A stretch of DNA of 64,000 nt from the NCBI RefSeq assembly GCF_029873635.1, contig NC_080419.1, forward strand, positions 61,871,040 to 61,935,039, in the 5' to 3' direction. This DNA comes from Malania oleifera. Taxonomy: Eukaryota > Streptophyta > Magnoliopsida > Santalales > Ximeniaceae. Made by a program: the position numbers and the translations under genes. Positions 35,669 through 45,999 of this stretch are shown here, one piece after another. Each line of letters begins with the position of its first letter. The first letter of the stretch is position 1. The notes under the pieces were generated by a model. It made no database searches and was not told the origin of the DNA. It saw nothing but the letters and a program-made list of their open reading frames with translations.

Positions 35669-36854
35669 TTACTTCTCTTCCTCTCTTTGCTGCTGTAGGC
35701 CCACGAAGTCGAAGCTCCCTTGCTGCCAACCGAGAGCCTCTCCCTGCTGATACTGCTGTGCTACTATGTCCTGCTACGTTGCTACTACTGAAGGTCCCAA
35801 CCTAAGAAGGCTGCCATTGCTCTGCTGCTCCTCCTTCAACTCGAGACCCTCTCTACTGGCCGCTGCTCCTCCTTCAACCCGAGATGCCCTCTGTTGGCTG
35901 TTGCTGTGTTGAAAGACCCGAGCACTGGAGCCTACGGCTGCTGCTGCTGCTCTCCCCTACCTACTGCTGCAACTCTTGCCCACGGCCAGCTTTATTCTTA
36001 TTCTACTTCCTCCATCTCTCTCTATTTCTCTTTCTTTTTCTTTTCTTTCTTATATGCTCTTTTAATTGTTTTTTATTATTATTGCTTTTAAGGATTGAAT
36101 AATTGTTATTGTTTTTGGTAGGATTTTAATTAAAGTCTTAATTTTTGATACTGTTTGGGTATTATTATTAAAGTTTATTTGTGTTGTTTCCCTTCTTAAT
36201 TAGTGTTATTATTAGAGTTAGTGTTTGATTGAGTATTATTTTTAAGTTCGGTTTAATCTCCTAAATACAATATATATATTCTTTAGGATTTAGATTAGTT
36301 GTCTTCTTAAAAATTAAATTTTTTTGAGTTCGATTTAGTTTAAGTTTAGTTTTATTAAAGTCTGATTTTTTATCGTGCTTAATTATTGTTTAGTGGTTAA
36401 AGTTTTAATTTTGGTTTGAGTTCTTAAATGCGTTAGAAATTTGGTATTTATTGAATTTGTGTTTGAATGAGTTTATTTTAATTGTGTACTTAAATTAAAT
36501 AGGGAAGTTATCGTCTTTAGTTTTTATTCCGAAGTTCAAATGCATGTTTCAATTCTGGCCTAATCAAGCGCAGGATTTTCATTTCTCACTAATAAATTTC
36601 GTGCGCGTTAAGATTTAGAATTTAAATTGCATGTTCTTTTAATTCGTCAAAAAGAAAATCTCAACATCCTAGAAAACCCGAATCTAAACTGTGTTTAGTG
36701 ACCCTTTTGTTTATTATTTTCTGATTGGAATTACGTAAAATTTGGAATTAAATTGCATTCCCTAAGGAGACGATATGACCATTGGGATAAATATTACACG
36801 ATTGAACCCTATACTTGAGATAACTTCCGAACTACTCATTTTTAGAGTGAGTTA
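34764..36854 (+). mobile_element. Solo LTR of a related Athila-like element
   Basis: Starts TGATTACGCGCC and ends GAGTGAGTTA, aligning with the LTRs at 17852 and 40654 but clearly more distant from either than they are from each other. Flanks GATAA (34759-34763) and GGTAA (36855-36859) form a TSD with one mismatch. There is no polypurine tract before it, and the gag frame can be followed from one side to the other, so it is a later insertion rather than the 3' LTR of the host element. The frames at 35201-35698 and 35559-35750 are translations of C/T-rich DNA. Confidence 0.8.
35601..35667. repeat. (CT)n microsatellite in the solo LTR
   Basis: A pure CT run of about 66 bases within a larger pyrimidine-rich region (35270-35690). 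Confidence 0.9.
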
Positions 36855-36859
36855 GGTAA

Positions 36860-36967
36860 CAAGATAGAATCATTGTGGCGACTCAAATTTGAAGACTCGC
36901 TGGTTCAATTTATAGACCTACACCCACCAGATGAAATTCCTTCAGAGCCTTTGCCAGACAGACTATG
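36860..36967 (+). pseudogene. gag of the Athila-like element, part 2
   Basis: After the solo LTR the frame resumes as KIESLWRLKFEDSLVQFI and ends DEIPSEPLPDRL followed by TGA at about 36965-36967. No zinc knuckle, protease, RT or integrase follows. Confidence 0.6.
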
Positions 36968-37669
36968 ATGTTTTTTTTTTCTTCCCTTTCTTTTCATTTT
37001 GTTTTATCTTGTTTTATTTTTAGTTAATCTTCAGGTACATTTTTCCTTAGTTTTAGTTTTTCTTTTTCCTTACTTCTCCACCTAGGTACGCTCTACTTCC
37101 TTTATGCTTTCACATTGAGGACAATGTTCCACTTTAGTTTGGGGGGGGGGGGGGATGAGAAAATACATTAAGAAATTTTTTTTTTGAATATGGATGATTA
37201 AGCCAAGGTTAACACTGACTTATATTCTTTACATACTTGCATATAACTTAGGAGTTACACACTTAAACTATATAATGAGCCATTTATCGTTCTTTTGAGT
37301 TTTTGACGTCAGCTCAGAGTTCATGAAATTCAACTTTCCCCCTTTTTTTTTTTTTTGGATATTCTTTGTACACTAGTCTCTATTTTTGACTTGTTAGCCT
37401 AGAGGTGACATCTAGTGAGGAAATAGAAACCTAGGTCTTGTAGCCTACTCAAGATGTGAAGGCTGAGCTGCCCCTAGATATAGACTTAGTTCATAAGCTA
37501 CTGTCCAAGCTCAATTTACATAGGTAGTATGAAGACGATAAAAGAACTGTAATGATTGTCCCAATTGACCATGAAAAGGAAGAAATTGAAGAATGAGCAG
37601 AGGAGAGAAAAAGTGAAATAAAATTGCACTAGAATGAAAATAATAATAATAATACCAGCACCACACAAC
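36968..37669 (+). other. Non-coding 3' region of the Athila-like element, part 1
   Basis: Contains the TTTCACATTGAGGACAATGT block near 37107-37127 followed by a run of G (37141-37154), often seen in the 3' part of Athila/Tat elements. No gene was seen. It ends at the TSD ACAAC (37665-37669). Confidence 0.6.
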
Positions 37670-38279
37670 TGTAACAACCCGATTGTTTTTTTCAATTAAT
37701 AAATAAATTACTCTGATATCCTTGCTAGAGCATCTCAGGCCTTAGATGGACACTGAGGTATTTCTGTACATAATAAACACACCTATACAGCAGAAACGTA
37801 AAATCTTACATCCATATATATATATTTATTTATTTACAACACCAGAATTCAGTGTTCTCAACCATAGTTATATCTCACACCAATACCATCTACCCAAAAA
37901 CACAACCCTTTGAACACACTTACCTTATTGGCAAGGCAATCAAGAAAACACTCTATCCGCGAGCCTGATCTACTTGCCTAGCCGGTTCACCTGAAAAATG
38001 TTAAAGTAATGGGATGAGTCGATGCTCAATAAGTGGAAATATACTATTACTAGCGTGTGGCAATCAAGTTGCATAACTATAATAAATACATTTGAAACTG
38101 TATAAGCTGGCAAATCAGTAAAGACATATCTTACATTTATCATAGCTTAAAATATAACTGTATCATTTGAATTTTCTATTTTTCATACTTCTAATATCAT
38201 ACTATATTTATAAAATGCTGTAAAATTGTATACATATACATAACTATGCTTTTTCCCTAGAAGTCTGTATGTCATGATT

Positions 38280-38580
38280 TGACCTCTCATGATAGGGTTG
38301 TGCAGCCCGTAGGCGAGACTTAACTTAGGTTGGCCCACCAGGTAAGTCACTGTACTCTACCCTTCCTCAGTTCGACCAAACTGCATCCTCTCCTGGGCAC
38401 AGAACTTGACTACTACCTCGTCAAACCAGGCCCTCATGACAGGTTTGTGCGGCTCGTAGGCAGGACTTAACTCTGGTTGGCCCACTAGGTAAGTCACTGG
38501 ACTCTACCCTTCCTCAGTTCGGCCAAACTGCATCCTCTCCTAGGTACGGAACTGGACTACTACCTCATCAAATCGGCCCC
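38280..38580. repeat. Tandem duplication of about 150 bp in the solo LTR
   Basis: 38280-38432 and 38433-38580 are near-identical (shared blocks TTGGCCCACYAGGTAAGTCACTG and CCAAACTGCATCCTCTCCT), differing at scattered bases. Confidence 0.85.
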
Positions 38581-39599
38581 CTCAACCCAGAAATTGGGGA
38601 GCTGCATCCACTCCGAGCGTGGTTGACGGTAACCACACACTATCTGAGATATGTGGTTGCACTCTATTCTATAAATAGCAACGATACCGTGCTCTGTAAA
38701 CTGTATCTGTCTGTACTATTTTCTCAAGGATCTGATAATGTATAAATATATATACTATAACTATCTTTACTGTTTTCATCATGTTTCCAAAATAACCATA
38801 ATACTATAATTCTGTACTGAGTGTATATCTGAATAATATAATTGCAGCATCTAGATGCTATAATTGTATATGTGACTGTATAATCTATCTGTGTAATCTA
38901 TCTATATAATCTGAGTGTTATGGCATTAGGAAAACATGGCATTCTGTAAATATTGTAATATATTGAACTTAATAAAATCTGTTTATATCTGTCTGATAAA
39001 TATCTGTTTATACCTGTATATACTGTATAACATGATATGCTGGAAAAGTTGTATAGATTCTATATCAAGTAAATATCTACTCAGGCCACACATACATTAA
39101 AAACTCTTATTCTGTAAAAACTAAATAATAAACTGGCATACATGTATATACATAAAATCTCTGATAACATGGTTAAAACTCTTAGTATATCATATTTCCC
39201 TTACTTGATTTCTGCAAAAGCCCCCCATTGTGCCTGGTCCTACACTCGCAAGGTTCCCCACTCAACACCCTGAAAATAATATCTCCCAGAATAAAATATC
39301 ATTATTTTTCTATGTACAACATTTAATATAACTATGGGAAAGGCAAATACTGAATAAAATGTCTTACCCTGAAATGGGATGGAATTCGAATCACTCCCAC
39401 CAACGATCCACTCTGGTAGATTTGCAGAGAACTTTCCTAGGAGCGTCGTGGTAGTCTCAGATTGTTGATCTGACGAGAAATGGAGCTGGAATCGAAGAGT
39501 GAAGGGGAGAGGGACGTTTAGAGAGAGAGAGAGAGATGGAAAATTCCTACACCAGTTTCTGCCAAAAATCTGGGTTTTAGCTATTTATAGCCCCAGATT

Positions 39600-39787
39600 T
39601 GTTGACGAGACACGTCATCTCGTCGACAAGTCCCTGAAGAAGTTCGTCGACGAACCTGCACCCCTCGTCGATGAATTTCAGACTGCCATAAATCCCATCT
39701 CAGTATCTTCTTGTCGATGAGACGTGTCCTCGTTGACGAGATCCTCATGTACCCTCGTCGATGAATCCTCTGTGTTCATCGACAAGG
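39600..39787. repeat. Array of TCGTCGACGA-like palindromes
   Basis: About eight copies of a 10-bp palindrome centred on TCGA, with variants such as TCGTCGATGA and TCATCGACAA, in the first 220 bases of the minus-strand LTR and directly upstream of its TATA box. Confidence 0.8.
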
Positions 39788-39819
39788 CCGTGATTAATTT
39801 CTTGGGTTATTACAACAAC

Positions 39820-40653
39820 TACCACAAAAAGTTAGGGACATGACACATGTTGTCCACATATGAAGACTCTTCAACCGCTTAATGCCTTAGATATATTCAC
39901 GCCTAAATTGTGAATAAGTTGATCTAGGGTGGCCTTGGTTGGATATGACGAGTAGGTGAGAAGATGTTAGGGTGAAGGACCTGACACCTCATAAATAGGT
40001 TAGATCGTTCTCAGTCTAGTCCACTCCATACATTTAGCATTGTTCCTTATAATATGTGGGATGTTTGAATCCCGACACTCCTCCTCACATATGATGAGTG
40101 AAATCATCCTTTTCGAGTGTTTTTGAGGGTATACCAGTTAGGCTGAGTCAAAACGATCGTTTTGTAGGTGTCCATGGATATCCTGAGTGTAATGAGTCAT
40201 ATACCTTACACATGCATCGAGATTTCTCCTATTTATACTTGACTTTATATGACTACATTAACTCTGAATTGTAATTGTTGGTTGATTCTATGTGAGCATA
40301 CTGTTCTTAATGATTATCTAATGATGAAACTTGCATGAATGACTTGCTTCAGAATTACGTGAATTGTGTATGAGCTTGTGTGTAATTTGGTGATACTCAT
40401 GTATGCGAAATGGTATATTCATGTTGCATGTACATTCATTTAATATTCATTGGAATAGGTGTTTGTGGGTATCACCTTGGAAACCCTCATGAAACTACAA
40501 CTCATCCACTAAGATCGACCTTGGGGTTTAAAGTTTTGTTGCATTTGGTAAATGCAGCTGTGTTTCCCGCGAAAGAGGAGGTAGATAGGATTTGGTAGTT
40601 TTTTTAGTTTTATTTTATTTGCTAAGGACTATAAAAACTTTAGTTGGGGGGTG
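39820..40653 (+). other. Non-coding 3' region of the Athila-like element, part 2
   Basis: No open frame with coding character. It ends in TTTAGTTGGGGGGTG, the polypurine tract (about 40640-40651) directly before the 3' LTR. The part 40180-40430 is shared with the minus-strand fragment at 3263-3545. Confidence 0.75.
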
Positions 40654-41568
40654 TGATTACGTGTCAAAGTTGCGTAATTAAGCGTTTAAATCCATGCATT
40701 AAAGATTATAATTTTAATTAAATGCCTACGTATGTTCAATATTTTAGCATTGCACCTAATTTGTAATATTTAATGTTATTTCAAATAATTTATGGATTTT
40801 TGTATTTTATTATTGCAACAAAAATTATGGAAATTAAATTCGAGATTAAAATGTACGTGGGTCGTGAGCATGAAGAGGTGTCGTGTACGTGAGGCAGAGT
40901 CCAAATCAAGACCGTGAGCAACCGGGATTTTCATGGACATTTAAAGGATAATTTTCAGAAGTCAAGCCATGCACGCAAAGAGAGGGCATTTTCGACACTA
41001 TTTCATAATCTATGCGTAACTCTCTCACCCAACCTCCGATTCAGATGATTCAATATGTTGTAAAAAGCTAAGAGAACCCTCTACAACTATCATGTTTTGA
41101 GTTTTGAGAAATACTAATAGCATCAAGGTTGAAATAGGACGTGAAGTTACCATACGCTATTTTTATGGACTATTTCGACATTACTTCGTAATCTGGGCAT
41201 AACTTTCTCATCCGAGCTCTGATGAAGATGATTCAAAATGTTGTCAAAAGATGAGGAAATTTTTTACAACTTTCGTGTTTTGAATTTTGAGAGCTAGAGG
41301 CTGTAGGAAGGTCAAAACCGTGCTTGTGCACTGGGAAACAAAAAAGAAAAGAAGAAGACACGAAAAAAAAAAAAGTGGCCTCGGTCTTGATGTGACCCGA
41401 CCATGCAAGTTGACGCAAGAGGTGTTGGGGGTGATTTATTAGTTTTATTTTGACAAGTCAAAGAGGGTAGCTGGAGGTAGGGTTTTATATTATTTTCTTT
41501 TAAAGTAGCTTTTTGAGGAGGAGGCCGTGGGCGCAGACATAGCAGCAGCTTTGCTGCAAAATACGGCC

Positions 41569-41605
<37 letters not shown>

Positions 41606-42377
41606 AATTCAATAGTGTAGCATTACTTTTTGTTAAGAATTTAGTTTATTTCAATTCTAAGTAAGGATTAAATTTTTGTTTAAGTTAGTTTTAATTTAAG
41701 AATATTTTAATTAGATAAATTTTTGCTCCAAGTCTCTTCTTTTCTCTCTCTTTTATTCTCTCTTTTCCTTTAAATAATTGCTTAAGTTAATCCGACCTAT
41801 TTAAGTTGTATTTTAATTTAAGTCTTGAAATTTTTAATTTTTTTTTGGTCATTATTAAAGTTCAGTTTTTAAGTTACATTTTGTTAAGTTCTTGATTATG
41901 TTAAAATTTTAATTTTGGTTGTTAATAGTTGATTGAAGATTTTAAGGTGGAATGCTTAAGTTAATTAATAAAGTTTTTATCTTTAAGTTTTTGCCTGAAG
42001 TTTCAAACATGAGATTTATTTTTTTCTTGAATGATTAAACGTATGAATGATTAAACGTAGGACTATGTTTGGTATTTAATTTTGTCATCGTCTATTTCAT
42101 TGTGCTTGTTTCCCATTTCTTGTTGTTAATTTAGTGCGTGTTAGAATTCATAAATTAAATTTCACGTTGTTTTAATTTCGTAAAAAAAAATCTCAAATAT
42201 CTCAAGAATTGAATCTAAACTGTATTTAGTAAACTTTTTATTTTTTTTATTTTTTTTGAATTACACAAAATTTAGAATCAAACTACATTCCACAATTTGA
42301 CTCTTAACCTAATCATTACACGACTGAACTTCTATATTTGGGATAGCTTCCAAATTGCTCATTTTTAGAGTGAATCA
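40654..42377 (+). repeat. 3' LTR of the Athila-like element
   Basis: 1724 bases, from TGATTACGTG to GAGTGAATCA, followed by the TSD GTTTT (42378-42382). It is uninterrupted, so it serves as the reference for the split 5' LTR. It holds two copies of a unit (about 40990-41110 and 41168-41300) and a (CT)n tract at about 41570-41602. Confidence 0.9.
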
Positions 42378-42382
42378 GTTTT

Positions 42383-43256
42383 AACATATATTCAATCCTT
42401 CTTCTTGATCTCAACCCTGAACCCATGTTTCTCCTTTCGATGACATTCTTCTTGAAATAAGGTAAGAGCATTCCTCTTTGGGCAATCCATGGCTTGGTCA
42501 GGGTTTTTTTAAATGGAGCAAATACTTTCAAATAATATTTTTAAAAAATAAATTAAATACAGTGAAAATTTTAAAAAGATGGAGATAATACTTATTCCTT
42601 AGATCTCTTACAATTTCATTCTACATGTAATAACAAAAGAGTAAATATTTCAATAATAAAATTTTAAAATAGTTATTCCTCATCTATTTCTTGTTATAAA
42701 TTTATAATATATTCACTTTATGAATTATTTTATTATAACTAAATACTTGTTATTCTTAGGTATAAGCATTTCATGAACCAAACATAACTTGAATTATCGT
42801 AGTTTTATACTCTCTTGAGAAACACTCTCCTGAGAAACATAGAAATTGTCATAAGATTAGAGGGTTATTTATTTATTTATTTATTTTTCAATATTACCAT
42901 GGCTTTCCAGCACATTTCTTACTTGATCTGAACCTATAATTTTCATGCTTTTCAATTTCCATAGCATTACTTGAAAAAGTTGAAGAAATCAAAGATTTAC
43001 TCATTTTTCATCCTTTTTTTTTATTTCAACGGGTGGACTAATCTTCAACAGATTCAGAATATGATGCTTATGCATGCATACATATTGAAAATTCCAGCTG
43101 AGATTTCTGACAAAGAAATTGCCAGCCATTTTAATGTCTTTCTTTAGTCATACAAGCTCATCATACGATGCAGATATTGATATAAGTATATTTTATTCAA
43201 TTACTTATACAAGTTTAAGATGCACACAGGAGCTCGTCCAAATTCAGGAGGACAAG
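42383..43256. other. Flank between the Athila-like element and the host gene
   Basis: No gene seen. The first 150 bases presumably continue the DNA into which the Athila-like element inserted. Toward 43256 it should hold the 3' untranslated region of the minus-strand host gene. AATAAA-type motifs occur on the minus strand around 42850-42886, but none can be chosen with confidence. Confidence 0.4.
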
Positions 43257-43375
43257 TTACTCGAGAATGATCTGAATTCTATCACCCTTTTGGTCGTTCA
43301 AATCCAACAGGACCTTCCCTCTAGTTTCCTCAGCTGCATCATCCAACAATGCTTTGAGGTTTACACCCCCCAAAG
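43257..43375 (-). CDS. Host gene, terminal coding exon
   Basis: Last exon of an unrecognised plant gene. On the minus strand the acceptor TTTGCTGTGCAG precedes 43375. The exon completes a codon split with the previous exon and then runs 38 residues (LGGVNLKALLDDAAEE, GKVLLDLNDQKGDRIQIILE) to TAA at 43259-43257. The sequence is free of repeats and reads as a compact globular domain end. The pattern of a hydrophobic strand, an Asp-rich turn and a final strand resembles the C-terminal part of some bacterial SHOCT-type/YvlB-like proteins, but this is a weak impression from memory and no function is assigned. Confidence 0.75.
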
Positions 43376-43467
43376 CTGCACAGCAAACAAAGGTGACACT
43401 AATTTCTGTTAAATTTTCAAGAACTTAAATCACAGACAAGCAAATTCATAAAATAGTGACACAATAC

Positions 43468-43504
43468 CTGGAACTATATTTTTTATCCCTTCCAAAAATC
43501 CAGC
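43468..43504 (-). CDS. Host gene, penultimate coding exon (37 nt)
   Basis: A very small exon. The acceptor TTCATTTTTCACAG precedes 43504 and the donor is GTATTG after 43468. It encodes AGFLEGIKNIVP plus one base of the next codon, which the terminal exon completes as Ala. Reading phase is 0 at its start, matching the end of the exon at 50939. The intron to the next exon is 92 bases. Placement depends on the phase match and splice consensus on both sides. Confidence 0.72.
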
Positions 43505-43734
43505 CTGTGAAAAATGAAAAAGAAATTATTGCTTTCCTCAAACAGAAGTTGGTACAACATGAAATGCATAGACGAATTATATAGTGGAGGCCACATATTG
43601 GAGAGATCGCAAATTGATTATGAAAGGAGTACTCATATTTCGGAATAAAATTGAGCACAATAACCAAGCAAAATGAGTGTTGCACAAGACAATTTTCTGC
43701 AAATGAAAAAATAAAATAAAATAAAACCACTTTA

Positions 43735-43850
43735 AGTTTCAATGCAATCCAAATGCCATCCAGGTGTATTTTGCTTCTCCAACAGCTCCTCGAGTAATTC
43801 CATGACTTAGCACCACAAAAATGGTAAAAGCACTTTTCAAGGAAGATGAC
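43735..43850. repeat. Duplicated segment, copy 1
   Basis: TGCAATCCAAATGCCATCCA.. through ..GCACTTTTCAAGGA recurs at about 44185-44284 with few differences. On the minus strand one frame reads EELLEKQNTPGWHLDC, but there are no clear splice sites in both copies. Confidence 0.75.
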
Positions 43851-44184
43851 AAAAATACAAGTACAAATAAAGAAATAAATAATGACAAATCTGGATGATA
43901 AAATAGGAAAATACAAAAAGGTTAAATCTGGCAAGTGCTTCAAGGCCCAAAATGTATACTTAAAATGAGGGAAATGTTGAGGGGCACAGAGAATTGCATC
44001 TCATGTGAACAATGGTGTCTTCAAACAAGAATATGTTATTTAAGACTGCTAAATGTATGATTGTAGATAGTTATGAGTCTTGTGACATGATATGACTACA
44101 GCCATTTTGACATTCTAATGGACGAGTTTATTGAATTGATGTGGCACAATGAATTGGGGGAGCAGGTATATGAAGCAGTTACAT

Positions 44185-44284
44185 TGCAATCCAAATGCCA
44201 TCCAGGTATATTTTGCTTCTCCAACAGCTCCTCGTGTATTTCCATGACTTAGCACCACAAAAATGGTAAAAGCACTTTTCAAGG
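44185..44284. repeat. Duplicated segment, copy 2
   Basis: Near-identical direct repeat of 43735-43850, about 450 bases away in the same intron. Confidence 0.75.
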
Positions 44285-44809
44285 AAAATGACAAAAAATA
44301 AAGTAAAACTAAAGAAATATATTATGTCATTGTTTTAGTTAGTAGCATGCTCCTTAGTGATGGGCATGACCTTTAGGATCAAGTCAAGAGATGGGTGACG
44401 AGCACAGAGAGGTGCACAAAAGAGGAACAGAGAGAGGCGTAGAATAACATGAAGGGTGGTACCTCATGTTTTTAAAGAGTATAAGGGTTGATGGAATATA
44501 ATAATCTCTCTTTTTTCTTGTTTCTTTTTTTGATAAAAAGGAAGATAAGATAGAGAACAGAGAAGTTACAACCTAGACGAGGACAGGTAGTCCAAAAAAG
44601 TATTAATCAAGAAAACCCCTCTTTAAACCCTTTCCTCCGTAGTTCACTAAGCACTTTAAATTTTCTAGTTCTCTGTGGCCCTTCTTTGCCCTACTTTTAC
44701 CCCCATCAAGATGAACTTTGTTACCTTCAGTCGTAAACCGATCTCATCCATCAATTATTGAGCTTCTAAATCCTTCCTGGACATCTCCTCCACAGGTGTA
44801 GGTAGAATT
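44285..44809. other. Unresolved intronic DNA
   Basis: No domain or family was recognised. It may be further decayed element sequence joined to the copia remnant on its right. Confidence 0.35.
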
Positions 44810-45098
44810 CCATCATTACACTATAGCTTATTTTCCATACACCATCATAAAAAACAGAAATCCCCTTCCAACCTTCCACCAGAGATGGAGGCACATACCA
44901 TAAATTGACTCACCACCTCCACAGCATATATGTCAATCTAGTGACAATCAAGTAGGTCAACTCAACAACCAACTGCCCATACTGATAATTGTCTTCACAG
45001 TTCAGTCCAACATCCTTGGACAAATTTACATATCAACTGGTTTAGCTCCCAACATACCGGTCTCACTTAGCGAGTCCAAGGTATATTTTCATTAAGAC

Positions 45099-45112
45099 AG
45101 ATTTAACCATTT
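45099..45112. repeat. TSD of the LINE fragment, left copy
   Basis: AGATTTAACCATTT, repeated exactly at 45235-45248 on the other side of the LINE fragment. Confidence 0.8.
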
Positions 45113-45234
45113 GTAATGATTTAATAGATCTGAATTCGTCGAAGGAAATTGTACATGATCACATAAATTGGCGGAAAAGGATTCATGTAGCCGACCTCAC
45201 CTAGTGGAAGTTAAGGTTTGGTTTGTTGTTGTAT
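45113..45234 (+). mobile_element. 5'-truncated RTE-type LINE
   Basis: Matches the 3' end of the LINE at 59294-62523 (TGATCACATAAATTGGC-like, AGCCGACCTCACCTA, ending in GGTTTGGTTTGTTGTTGTA). It is only about 120 bases long, inserted into the copia RT remnant with a 14-bp target-site duplication, the typical product of incomplete reverse transcription. Confidence 0.85.
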
Positions 45235-45999
45235 AGATTTAACCATTTCTTATACCATACCATCTCAATACCAAGAAAGTAATGCAAAGTACCCAAGTCC
45301 TTAATTTGATTTTTTATTTAAGCCACTCTTATCTATGCCACTCCTTGACCAAAGTAACAATAGATAAAAACTTAATGATCAGAGTAGCACAGGTAAACCA
45401 AATATAGACCACTATACTAAATTTGTTAAATTAAGCTTGAGACTGCTTAGGAACATAAATCGCCTAATGCAACCTAAGTACCTTACCATCCTCCACCTAG
45501 CAATATACCCAAGAGGTTGATACATGTATACTCTTTTAGAAAATCTCCATACAGGGAGGCATTCTTCACATCAAACTAGTACAAGGGCCAATCAAAATTA
45601 ACTACCAACAAGTACAATACATGAACAAAAGTTAGTTAAGCAACAAGATTGAAGGTCCCAAAATAATCAATGCCATAAATTTGGGTGCATCCCTTTGCAT
45701 CCAAAAAAACCTTAAGTCGTTTGATACGGTCATCAGGAAGATATTTGATGGTGAAGATCCAACAACATCTAACCAACTCCTTACCAAGAGCTTCCACAAG
45801 TCCAATGCCCCTTGAGTGGTCAAGGCATCCATTTCAACATCCAATGCATGCTTCCACCCAAGCATAGCAAGCGCTAACATATGAGGAAGGGAGAGGAAAA
45901 GGAAATTGACAAGGAAAAAGAACGCACAAGACTAGAAAGGTGAAGAACTGAAACATGAGCAATAAAATAAGCAACTAAGGACAGTTGGGTATACTCAAG

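Larger units (their letters stand above)
37670..39814 (-). mobile_element. Solo LTR of a gypsy (chromovirus-like) element
   Basis: Plus-strand termini TGTAACAACCCG and GGGTTATTACA, flanked by a perfect TSD ACAAC (37665-37669 and 39815-39819). No coding domain. The layout of the block CTCCCACCAACGATCCACTC matches the Tekay-type LTR near 7220-7240, which is on the minus strand, so this LTR is probably also in minus orientation. A TATA box (TATAAATA, 39582-39589 on the minus strand) follows a palindrome array at 39600-39787. Confidence 0.85.
17852..42377 (+). mobile_element. Gag-only Athila-like gypsy element with four nested insertions
   Basis: The 5' LTR is split into 17852-18144, 28968-30323 and 32886-33044. 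The 3' LTR is 40654-42377. A tRNA-Asp-type primer-binding site is at 33051-33068 and a polypurine tract ends just before 40654. Removing the insertions 18145-28967, 30324-32885, 34764-36854 and 37670-39814 leaves LTRs of about 1.7-1.8 kb and an internal region of only about 3.4 kb with a broken gag and no protease, RT or integrase. It would have needed enzymes from a related element. Athila assignment rests on the primer-binding site and gag motifs. Confidence 0.85.

Noticed and set aside
35201..36102. Open frames of 165, 63, 72 and 65 residues rich in Ser, Leu, Phe
   Set aside because: Translations of pyrimidine-rich LTR DNA and a (CT)n microsatellite; no domain.
34764..36854. Could be the 3' LTR of the element starting at 17852
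   Set aside because: No polypurine tract precedes it, it is more diverged than the LTR at 40654, its own flanks form a near TSD, and the gag frame continues on its other side. The TSD GTTTT pairs 17852 with 42377.
43446..43943. 165-residue minus-strand frame over the 37-nt exon
   Set aside because: Composition is that of translated intron; the exon is in a different frame with clear splice sites on both sides.
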